From assembly GCA_030844895.1 (NCBI GenBank), contig CM061233.1, positions 62,211,468-62,275,467 of the forward strand: 64,000 nucleotides of DNA. Direction: 5' to 3'. Origin of the DNA: Ambrosia x helenae (lineage: Eukaryota > Streptophyta > Magnoliopsida > Asterales > Asteraceae). Of the stretch, positions 12,329-21,854 are shown one piece after another; position 1 is the first letter of the stretch; each line of letters opens with the position of its first letter. A model generated the notes under the pieces. It saw nothing but the letters and a program-made list of their open reading frames with translations, had not been told where the DNA came from and did not search any database. Made by a program: the position numbers and the translations under genes.

Positions 12329-12609
12329 TCAGTAAAGGTAACGATGAGTTTGAGGAGGAAAAGGTATATAAGTGTGTCAATACCAAATGTAATGCAAAGG
12401 TGGTGAAGCCATTACCAAGGTTTGTTTTAAATACAAATTTTTGTTGATAGTACCAATAAATGTATATCCCACATTTGGTAGTTTAATATAAGATATCTCT
12501 TTGCATGTTTAAGATTCAGGTTCGTGTGCAGGATATCAATGGTACAATTTCTCTACCTTTATTATATCGTGATGCTGCAAGTCTCATTAAGAAAAGTATG
12601 AATGAATTG
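12329..12609 (+). pseudogene. RPA1-like fragment, DBD-C zinc region and OB strand
   Basis: Two exon-like pieces. The first (12329-12419) ends with YKCVNTKCNAKVVKPLPR, which looks like part of the zinc-binding region of RPA1 domain C, followed by a GT donor. The second (about 12507-12609) encodes KIQVRVQDINGTISLPLLY and DAASLIKKSMNEL, then a GT donor. The expected acceptor before the second piece reads CAT instead of CAG, so splicing is probably lost. It lies in the same orientation as, and just downstream of, the C-terminal exons ending at 12015, so it is a separate tandem copy rather than part of the same gene. Confidence 0.55.
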
Positions 12610-13547
12610 GTAAAAAATAAAAATCTATACAATAATTATAGAAATTCAACATATACTAATATATACTAATTTTATAATACAATTAAACATATTCAAACGA
12701 ATTATGTCAGAATATAAATTGTTCTCCACTAATCGTGAATTTAATTTCATAATGATCTTAAACTATATTGAACATTATTATCTGATTTTAAATATTATTT
12801 AATTACTAACACAGAATCTTATGTAATTGGTATATTTAATCTTTTCTATACATATCTAATTGGAAAGGTAAACCGGGTGCATTTAAGATAGTTAGTTTTT
12901 AATTATTAGTTAGATTGCAAACACGTTTTCACATTTGGCGATTAAAGGGAAATTCAATCGATTCATAGGCAATCATTATCTATATATAAACCTATATTTT
13001 CAATTAAAATTTTATATTAAATCTAATTACAATCCTTTCCTAAATACTTCAATCTTCATCATCAACCTACAACCACATTTTAATCTTTTCCCTATTCTTT
13101 TATCATTTAACATCTAATCCTTTGTGCTTCATCTTCCTGTTAAGAAATCGGAGTTTCTTTTATTCATATCTGTTAATGTAAGTCATAATTTATCTCTATC
13201 TCTTAATTTTGTTATTAGTAAAATTACAATGCTTTTAGTTTTAAGACAATCAAATGAGTAATAACTGTTAATTATTCTTTTAGTAACTAAAAATTCACGA
13301 AGACATGTTTTTTTATCATCAATTATGTATCCTATTTATGATTTTGATAGTTTTGTTGTTACTTTATTCTATATACACTATGTAATTAGGGTATAAATGT
13401 TTAATTATTGATTCAATTTGGTAACAAATTTCTCTGTTCTTTTACACAAACATATTAATGATAAATGTTTTATTTGATTTGATTTATTTTTATCAAGTGT
13501 AATGTGTATTTATGTATGTTATCTTTTCAAATGTAGTTCTTAACATC
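12610..13547. other. AT-rich spacer upstream of the F-box gene
   Basis: No supported gene. An acceptor-like tract ending TAG lies at about 13536, directly upstream of the F-box ATG, so part of this stretch may be the F-box gene's 5' UTR intron. Confidence 0.4.
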
Positions 13548-14363
13548 ATGGGATATCTACCTTTTAAGATTTTACTTTCTGAAATTTTTACAAGACTTTT
13601 AGCAAAGAAAGTTGGTCGTGTGAAGGTATTATCAAAGAAATGGTATGTTGAACTATCAAGTGAAAAGTTTTCTAGCATGCATTTTAATCGGTTGTCAATG
13701 TCCGAGAAACAAAAATTTCTTACTAACGAAGGGTCAGAATTTGCAATTTTTAACACTTTTAGTGGAACATCATGCTTCTTTGAGTAACATCATTGGTTTC
13801 CCTATTCAAACAATATTTTGTGACATACACATTTTCTCGAGTTTGCATGGTTTAGTATTGGTTTGCCAGAAAAACACCGGTTCTTTGATTCTGTGGAATC
13901 CAACTACAACAGTTTTTAAAGTAGTTTCTGATTTTCAATCTGGTAATTATTACAACTACCAATACGATGCTGCTGGATTTTATATAGATTCATGCACCAA
14001 CTACAAAATTTTACACCTTAAACGTTAGCATGGTATTATGCGTCCTTATGTCTACTCAAGGAGATCTACAACATGGAAACTTATAGGTTTCTTAGCTAAA
14101 TCAAAATACAATACCACTGATTACGTTTGGTCGAGTGGTACGTTTTGCAAAGATTCACTGTTTTTCACGGTTTCAAAATATTGGGCGGAATGTGAAAGTG
14201 TTGTTGTTTCATTTTATGTTAAAGAAGAGACCTCTAGGTTGATATCGTTTCCATATGTTCACCAACCTTGGATTCCCCAAGGTCATATTCTAAGGATTTC
14301 GGATATGGTTTACATGTTTGTTAGTAAAGGTGTCCCTGATTTTGCTGCTGATCTTTGGAGACT
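13548..14363 (+). pseudogene. F-box protein gene, 5' part, split by a Gypsy insertion
   Basis: F-box proteins recruit substrates to SCF ubiquitin ligases through SKP1. The start at 13548 gives MGYLPFKILLSEIFTRLLAK, followed by VKVLSKKWYVELSSEKF. This is a recognisable F-box of about 45 residues: LP, then I/L spacing, then the SKxW motif. After it comes an F-box-associated region with SSLHGLVLVCQ and LILWNPTTTVFKVVSDF, as in plant FBA-type proteins. The frame changes between about 13745 and 13785, and a TAG at 14026-14028 interrupts the associated domain. At 14363 a 10-kb Gypsy element interrupts the gene; the same frame resumes at 24400. Confidence 0.75.
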
Positions 14364-16179
14364 TGTCATACCCTCAAATTTTCACTGCGGAGTTTTACCG
14401 CGAGGCGCATGACAAACCAGGATCCAAGTCAACGATCACAATAAACAACACTATATGAAGTACGTAAACTCAAAAACATAGATTTCATAAGCGGAAGCAT
14501 TTAAAGAATTTTATCAGCTACAAAACAGTGTTCCAAAGTATTCAAGACACTTATTTCAAAATATGCAACTAAGCCTAGACGCCAATGCAGACCCGTGCGC
14601 CTAGTCCAACCGATGCTACGTTAGCGACCTGAGAAAACATGCCAAAAAGACGTCAACATATATAATGTTGGTGAGTTCACAGGTTTATTCAATATGTTAC
14701 CAAATGTTACCAAAATGCTACCACAATGTTACCAAAGTGTTACCATGTCCATACTATATAAATGTTACCAAGTACGCTAGCTAGGCGTATGTTTTGTTAC
14801 TACTGCGATTGGAAAACCATTACTATATTGTTACCAATGTTCGGCCTGCGTGTGTTTAGCAATATTACCAATGTTACCAGTTCGAGACAATATGCACCCG
14901 CCCGACCCTCCAAGCCGTCGAGTGGGGTCTGTTAAACCCAATAGATCTATCCACATTTCCCCCGTTGTGCACCCCCGCACATTCATGGTTTTCACTAGGA
15001 CTTTCAAAGATCGTATAGCAACGCAAAGTTAAAACCATAGTATGACATATGTTAACAAAATAAGTTTAGCGCATGTTTTCTCCACCAAAGGTTAAAGCAG
15101 TAAAAGTGGGGCCATGAACTCACCTTAGGTTGTGTTCTTCAATAATATAAGAAAGCCAAGCCTTTGATATTCCCAACTACCGGAGATCTATCAAAATGTT
15201 CACATAAGTGTTCCAACTAATAACCATAAGGTTATCTAGTCCCCGATTATCCAGATCGTGACCAAGTATGTTTTAAAATGTGTTTTAAATGTTCAACCGA
15301 CACACTAGACCGACCCGACATCCCGTTGGTGACTCATTACCCTAACTAATCAAGTATACATAGATTACACGCATGGTTCAAGCATAAAACACTTATTTTG
15401 TATCAAAAATCTCATTTTTGATTCCATAGGGTCGAACCAGGAGTTTCAGTTTCCACCTTCGCCCCTTTTTACCACGTTCGACCCTTTTGAGATACGTTCG
15501 ACCCATTCAAAGACATATTCTACCCCTTGAAACAGATTCGACCCACTTTGTCCTGGTTCGACCCTGGGATCCTACCTTCGACCCCGTGACTAGTCGAAGG
15601 TGCCCAGGTTCGACCCTGGCAGAATGCTTTTCCCCAAAATGCTTCAAAAACATCCGAAAACATCACGAAACATCATCAATCACAGCAGTTAAGTATGAAT
15701 TACATATCCCCACAAAACCCCACCAATTTTTCCCCAAAACCTGTTTGTTTTAGCCCTTTCCCAAAATGGCAAAAATTTATGGAAGTGTCACATCATGCAT
15801 GAAATCTTTACCCAATTTGGAAACTTTCTGAAATCAATCCATAATCATTTTAAAATGCTCAGTCTATCGTGTATATGAAAACCCCCAATAGTTCTATTGA
15901 TAATACTAGCATGCAACAAGCCCTAGATTTATTAAAATCCCCAAATTAGACATGATATCATCATCCATCTAATTGTAACCTTAAATAATCCTAAACTAAC
16001 ATCAATAGCAGCCCTAGATCATGTTTCTAGCATTAGTACAACAGCAAATCATTAAACAACACATAATATCACATAACACATAATTAACATATGTTTATTG
16101 ATATGAAAACCTATGTTTAATGATAAGGTTTAGGTTTAGAAAGATGTTTAAAAGGTTTTTAATGGTGAAAACATCCTTT
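14364..16179 (-). repeat. 3' LTR of the Gypsy element, U3 side deleted
   Basis: Matches 21855 to about 23617 almost throughout, then breaks directly into integrase sequence. It carries about 53 extra bases near 15550-15605, within a cluster of TTCGACC motifs. Compared with the 5' LTR, about 780 bases are missing at the end that should abut pol. Confidence 0.9.
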
Positions 16180-17440
16180 CATCTGATCCTCCCATTCCCA
16201 CGTGAACTCCGGTCCACGATTTGAGTTCCAACAAACTTTAACGATACGGATTTTACTCCGACGAAGGCTACGAATCTTGTAGTCGAGAATCTCAACAGGT
16301 TCCTCCACAATTTGAAGACAATCATCAACCTTGATCTCTTCTAGTGGTACAATAAGAGATTCATCAGCCAAACACTTCTTCAAGTTAGACATATGGAAGA
16401 CGTTGTGAACACTGCCGAGCTCCGCCGGTAAATCAAGTCTGTATGCCACCGGTCCAATCTGTTCCGGGATTGCAAACGATCCGACATAACGAGGGTTAAG
16501 CTTGCCATACTTTCCAAAGCGTATGACGCCCTTCCATGGTGAAACTTTCAGAAGTACCCTGTCCCCAACCTGGAACTCCAAAGGTTTGCGACGACGATCA
16601 GCATAACTCTTCTGAAGATCCTGTGTGGCTGCCAAACGGTTACGGATTTGTACGATTTTCTCCAAAGTTTCATACACTAGTTCCGAACCAGTGAACTGGC
16701 TCTCGCCCACCTCGGCCCAACAAAGAGGAGATCGACATTTCCGTCCGTAAAGAGCTTCGAACGGAGCTGCCTTGATACTAGAATGATAGCTGTTGTTGTA
16801 AGAGAACTCCACCAACGGCAGGTGAATCTCCCAACTTTTGCCAAAATCGATAACACATGCCCGAAGCATGTCTTCCAAGGTTTGAATCATCCGCTCACTC
16901 TGTCCGTCAGTTTGCGGATGATAAGCCGTACTCATATCCAACTGAGTACCCAAAGCCTTATTCAGAGCCTTCCAGAAACACGAAGCAAAACGGGAATCAT
17001 GATCAGGGATAATAGAAACAGGCACCCCGTGCTGAGCAACCACCTCCTTAAGGTAAAGTCGGGCTAATCGCTCGAGCCCGTCAGTTTTCTTTAATAGGTA
17101 TGAAACGCGCCGATTTTGTCAACCTGTCGACAATCACCTAAATCATATCGTACCCACTTGGTGACCTCGGTAGCTTGGTGAAAAAATCCATCGTCATTCG
17201 TTCCCACTTCCATTCTGGAACCTCTGGTTGTTGTAGGAGACCAGACGGTTTCTGATACTCCACCTTGACTTTAGCACAAGTCAAGCATTTGCTCACGTAT
17301 GAAGCTATATCAGCCTTCTTGTTTGGCCACCAATAAAGTATCTTCAAATCCTGATATATCTTATCGGAGCCAGGGTGAATAGAATACCGGGATTTGTGAG
17401 CTTCATCCAACACAAGCTCCCGTAATCCCCCGAACAACCC
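16180..17440 (-). pseudogene. Gypsy integrase, broken
   Basis: Integrase with an H2C2 zinc region (HKSRYSIHPGSDKIY ... CLTCAKVK), the first catalytic Asp in MTMDFFTKLPRS, the second in IIPDHDSRFAS and the Glu in GQSERMIQTLEDM. The C-terminal part has the GPF-like segment GVIRFGKYGKLNPRYVG, VHNVFHMSNLKKCL and FTWEWEDQMK, as in Tekay-type chromoviruses. A frame change near 17430, a TAG at 17138 and another shift near 17070 break it. The last five codons and the stop come from the truncated 3' LTR, so the native C-terminus is gone. Confidence 0.88.
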
Positions 17441-18660
17441 AAACACGCTCTGCGAAATAGTGTAAGCCATCGGACCTGAGCTCAAGATGCTTGTCAGCAC
17501 TGTGCATAGTTTCAGCTTTAATGTTTTCCTCCTTCAAAGCTTCCAATTGTGCAGAACGGATTTGGTCAGGCAAAGAGGAATGGATTGTGAGCTGTAAGGC
17601 TCGGATACGACGAGGTTTCGCTGATTCCTTCCTGCTTAAGGCGTCTGCCACAACGTTCGCCTTGCCAGGATGATACTTAATAGCACAGTCATAATCGTTC
17701 AGGAGTTTAACCCAGCGACGCTGCCGCATGTTTAACTCCTTCTGGTCGAAAATATGCTGAAGACTCTTGTGATCGGTGTATATGGTGCATTTGGTACCGT
17801 ACAAGTAATGTCTCTAGATTTTCAACGCAAATATCACTGCACCCAATTCCAAATCATGGGTAGTATAGTTCTTCTCGTGAACCTTAAGTTGACGAGAAGC
17901 ATAAGCAATGACCTTCTCGCGTTGCATCAACACGCAACCGAGACCCCGAATAGAAGCGTCACAATACACAACAAAATCATTTGTACCCTCAGGTAGAGAT
18001 AGGATAGGTGCAGAACAAAGTTTAAGTTTCAGCATCTGGAATGCCGACTGTTGTGGTTCATCCCAGTCGAACTTTCGGTCCTTCTGGGTAAGGATGATGA
18101 GGGGTTGAGCGATCCTCAAAAATCCCTCAATAAAACGACGATAGTAACCCGCAAGACCTAGGAATTGCCGCACCTCAGATGGCGTCTTTGGTGCTTCCCA
18201 GTCTTTAATAGCTTCGATCTTAGCCGGATCGACATGAATTCCCAGTTCATTAACCACATGCCCTAGGAATTGAACTTCGCGTAACCAAAAATCACACTTT
18301 GAGGACTTAGCATACAACTGCTCCCGTATCAAAAGTTCCAAGACCAACCGCAAGTGTTCCTCATGGTCCGTCTTATTCTTAGAATAAACCAGAATATCGT
18401 CAATAAACACGATGAAGAATTTATCAAGGTAAGGCTTGCAAACGCGGTTCATCAAATCCATGAACACCGCTGGTGCATTAGTGAGACCAAAAGGCATGAC
18501 CAAGAACTCAAAATGGCCATAACGAGTGCGAAAAGCAGTCTTCGGAACGTCGGCTTCCTGAACGCGCAACTGGTGATAACAGACCGCAAATCAATCTTTG
18601 AGTAGTAACAAGAGCTCACGATAACGATTTTTTGATGGTCACTTTGTTCAGCTCATGATA
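17403..18660 (-). pseudogene. Gypsy reverse transcriptase and RNase H, broken
   Basis: RT with FEFLVMPFGLTNAPAVFMDLMN and the catalytic IDD pair in FIVFIDDILVYSKNK, then FLGLAGYYRRFIEGF in the thumb/connection region. RNase H shows VVYCDASIRGLGCVLMQ, HDLELGAVIFALK, CTIYTDHKSLQHIF and the end motif NVVADALSRK. A TAG at 17814-17816 stands where a Trp is expected between the two RNase H halves. The RT N-terminus is damaged: two stops fall in the conserved stretch near 18690-18740, and a short deletion near 18600-18640 removes the block just before the first catalytic Asp. Confidence 0.9.
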
Positions 18661-18695
18661 ATCGATACACATGCGAAGACTTCCGTCCTTCTTCT

Positions 18696-19537
18696 TCACA
18701 AACTAAATAGGAGCTCCCCACGAGGAAGAACTCGGTCAGATGAAACCCTTTTCCAAGAGTTCCTGTAACTGGCTGGACAACTCTTGCATCTCGGCAGGTG
18801 CAAGATGATACGGAGCTCGGGCAATAGGAGCTGCACCTGGAGTAAGATCAATGCCAAACTCAACCTGACGATGGGGAGGGAGACCAAGTAAATCATCAGG
18901 AAACACCTCGGGAAATCATGAACCACCGGAATATCCTTGATCTTCTTCTCATCGTCAGTCGAAACAGAAACAAGTGCCAGAATGGCCAAATAACCCTTTC
19001 GAAGACACTTAAGGGCTTTCATGCTAGAAATGATACTCAGCGGAGTACCGCTCTTCTCGCCATGAACCGAAAGAGCTTCTCCGTCAGGGAGAGGGATCCG
19101 AATAACCTTATCGAAACAAACGATCTCCGCACGATTCAACGATAACCAATCCATGCCCACAACTACATCAAAACTACCAAGGGATACCGACATAAGGTCA
19201 ATGGGGAATGACAAACCCGACAGTTCCAAGCGATATTCCCTAAGAATGTGTGTCGCTTCGATTTTCTTACCATCAGCCAATTCTATCAAGTACTTAGCCT
19301 CTAAAGGTGTGGGTACTATGTCTAGCAATCGACTAATGTCCACATATATGAAACTCTTATCGGCACCAGAATCAAACAAGACAGAAACATAGCGATCATT
19401 AAGAAGGAACGTACCGGTAACTGTGTCTGGATCCTGCCTAGCCTCTGCAGATCCAATGACGAAAGCACGCGCAGTCCTGTCACCGCCTCCATTGTTCCCG
19501 TTACCGTTCCCGCCCTTCCCATTCTCACCCTGCCTTA
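18696..19537 (-). pseudogene. Gypsy aspartic protease region
   Basis: Retropepsin-type protease with active site VLFDSGADKSFI near 19370 and the second conserved block VVVGMDWLS near 19155. Downstream the frame is lost near 18920, at the family's HDFPEVF position, by an apparent single-base loss. The start is not native: upstream codons are separated from gag by the TRIM insert, and they resume in frame right after the CTTAG duplication at 19539-19543. Confidence 0.85.
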
Positions 19538-19543
19538 GCTTAG

Positions 19544-20133
19544 TGTATGCGCAGCGGAAGCGTGGTGGGCCCATAACCCACAGGTCCCTGGATCAAAACC
19601 TGGCTCTGATACCACTTTGTATGCGCGTAGGATCGGCTAATCAACAAAGATAATGATCAAACAAGTTCAATTCAGGTGCGGAATCCCTGAATTGATCACA
19701 AAATGATAATAGAACTAGCAAAACACAGAAATCATCATAAACATAATCATTTCATCCAATTAGATAATCAATTATACTTCAAAACATTGTTTATAATGAT
19801 AAATTTTGGTTACAGACTCAATAATAACCCTAGGGAGAAACACACACTGGGAGGGAAAACAAATGACCAAAAGTTAACATTCAAAAAATCAGATTTCCTT
19901 ATATAGACCTACACATTCAACCAAATGACTTGGTCGAATCTGCAGGTTCGACCATTTCAATAGGGTGAATCTGGACACATACATAAACATAACTACATTC
20001 GACCTCCCAGTGCACCTTCAACCAATCTTTCTTCCTTCGACCATCCGGAAACCCACCTTCGACCATTCGACCAGAAACAAATCATTTTGTAATACGCAAT
20101 CCAATAGCATTATTCGCAATATGTGCATCTACA
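19544..20133 (-). mobile_element. TRIM-like non-autonomous LTR element (590 bp), TSD CTTAG
   Basis: Flanked by CTTAG at 19539-19543 and 20134-20138. Element sense begins TGTAGATGCAC and ends GCGCATACA, so it has TG/CA ends. From 20133 to 19618 it looks like one LTR of 516 bp ending CGCGCATACA. This is followed directly by a primer-binding site (GTGGTATCAGAGCC) and about 60 further bases ending TGCGCATACA. No coding capacity. A complete second LTR is absent, so this is a remnant or a very small element. Removing it together with one CTTAG restores the gag-to-protease frame, which confirms it as an insertion. It has a dense TTCGACC cluster at 19930-20075. Confidence 0.8.
19604..19617 (-). promoter_or_regulatory. 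Primer-binding site inside the TRIM-like insert
   Basis: The minus strand reads GTGGTATCAGAGCC a few bases after an LTR end CGCATACA. It is complementary to the 3' end of initiator-Met tRNA. It shows that the insert is LTR-retrotransposon derived rather than a DNA transposon. Confidence 0.8.
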
Positions 20134-20138
20134 CTTAG

Positions 20139-21328
20139 GACAATCACGCTTGAAATGTCCCATGTCACCACAGTTGTAGCACCCCTTCTTTCCTAGGGTC
20201 CCCTGAGCTGCAGGAGCAGGAACAGCAGCAGGAGCTTGAGTTGAGGAAAGTGACGCCCTGCAATCCTTAGCAAGGTGCCCAAACTGATAGCACCGATGAC
20301 AACGATCCCGATCACAACCCCCAGTGTCATGATAACAACACTTGTTACACTTGGGATGCTTCCCAACATACCCACCCGACTTCTGCCCTGAAGAAGACCT
20401 AGACGAATCAAACTTCTTCACCGGCTGAGATGGTGCTGACACGGCACTCTTCCCTACGTTGTCCCACTTCCTCTTGTTCTCCTCAGAACCCTTCACAGTA
20501 GTACCCTTAGGAGGCAAAACACCTTCTGCCACCTTCAGGTTAGTCATTCGATGAGCCGATCAAACAACCTCAGCAAGTGTGGGAAGATTCCCGGCAGCCA
20601 CCAACCCTGCAATTTCCGGCATTAATCCCGAAACATAGTGCTCAATCCTCCTATACTCGGGTGTGTGCAAATCAGGACACAACACCGCTAGCTCGTTCCT
20701 CCTCACAGTGTATTCTTCTATCTTCGACCCAACCATCTTGTAGCTCCAGACCTCATGCTCCAACTTCTGTACTTCTTCCCTTGGACAGTACTCGCTCCTC
20801 AACAGATGCACAAAATCCGCCCAAGGCATAGCAATAGCCTCCCCCAAACCCATGTTCTGGGCAGTAGCATTCCACCACGACAATACAGGCCCCTTAAATG
20901 TCGCAATAGCATACTTATCCCGGTCCCCAGCGGGATAGTTGCACATCACAAACATAGATTTAACCTTCTCCAGCCATCGGAGCAGTCCCACCGCTCCCAC
21001 AGTTCCAGCGAAGTTGTGGGGCTGACAGTCCCGAAACTTCTTATAATTGCACTGAGGTGGAGGTGGATTGACAGCAGCACCTGAGACGTGACACACGAAT
21101 AAGAAACAAAAGAAAAGACATGATACCCAAGAATGAAGTAGAGTCGATAGAAGTCGACTCACCACCCATGGCATTAAGTCCAGCCTGGAAAGTAGCCATG
21201 GCCATGTTCACTTGTTGTTGCAACAAGTTGTTCAGTTCAGCTTGGGTCATGTTGATGTTACCACGACCACCGCCGCCACCATGGCCGCCTCTGCCACCAC
21301 GACGTCTACCACCACGAGCACCAGACAT
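20139..21328 (-). pseudogene. Gypsy gag with a short intron, broken
   Basis: The capsid/nucleocapsid protein of the Gypsy element. The start at 21326-21328 gives a Gly/Arg-rich N-terminus (MSGARGGRRRGGRGG) and MTQAELNNLLQQQV. An 82-bp GT-AG intron (21081-21162) follows; splicing joins it in frame to the capsid part with DCQPHNFAGTVGAVGLLRWL, LSWWNATAQNM and SEYCPREEVQKLEHE (Retrotrans_gag type). The nucleocapsid has CHRCYQFGHLAKDC and CYNCGDMGHFKRDC, two CX2CX4HX4C knuckles, plus an upstream Cys-rich CNKCCYHDTGGC. A TGA at 20560-20562 interrupts it, and the TRIM-like insert cuts it right after the second knuckle. Confidence 0.85.
21081..21162 (-). other. Putative 82-bp intron in Gypsy gag
   Basis: On the minus strand a GTGAGT donor (21157-21162) and a TCTCAG acceptor (ending at 21081) with a T-rich tract before the acceptor. 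Reading through it gives a hydrophobic, non-gag sequence and a stop. Splicing gives a smooth Met-Gly-Gly-Ala-Ala-Val-Asn-Pro junction into the conserved capsid part. Confidence 0.65.
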
Positions 21329-21838
21329 GATCTGACAATCAAGAAATCGAGGGATTCAGATTTACCTCTAGTGTCAACCACTAGAAATCACAAGAGTTAA
21401 CCTAGGGACAAATCCAGGACTGTATATCCAAACTCAAAGTCCACCGGGATTTTCATGCATTTCAGTTTATGATTTCGTTTGCACTCGAAATGATAAACTG
21501 CTCTACATAGTCCTCCAAAGGTACTCCTAGTTCAGACTCCGGTCACCGAATATCGTCACCTAGTAACGTGTTACGATAGGTGCAAGTGTAAGAGAGCAAG
21601 TGTGTGCAAGGGTCAACAAGTTAGTCCCTTCCTCTTCAAATTCCGAAGAAGAAAACAAGAGTAGGTAAGAACCCAAGTAAAAGTGGATGATGTAACATAG
21701 AAGTATGATGATGATACAAAGACAACCCACAAAGCTAGTACGTATCCCACTAAGCGACTCAAAGTATGTGACCGTCTAGTGTGCGTGACTCGGCTATAGA
21801 CCAGACTCTACATGCAGTCCTAGTTCACTATAACCATT

Positions 21839-21851
21839 GGCTCTGATACCA
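21839..21851 (-). promoter_or_regulatory. Primer-binding site of the Gypsy element
   Basis: The minus strand reads TGGTATCAGAGCC three bases after the 5' LTR end, the standard initiator-Met tRNA complement. Confidence 0.92.
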
Positions 21852-21854
21852 ATC

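Noticed and set aside
20577..21084. Plus-strand frames opposite the Gypsy gag
   Set aside because: Antisense shadows of a conserved gag domain.
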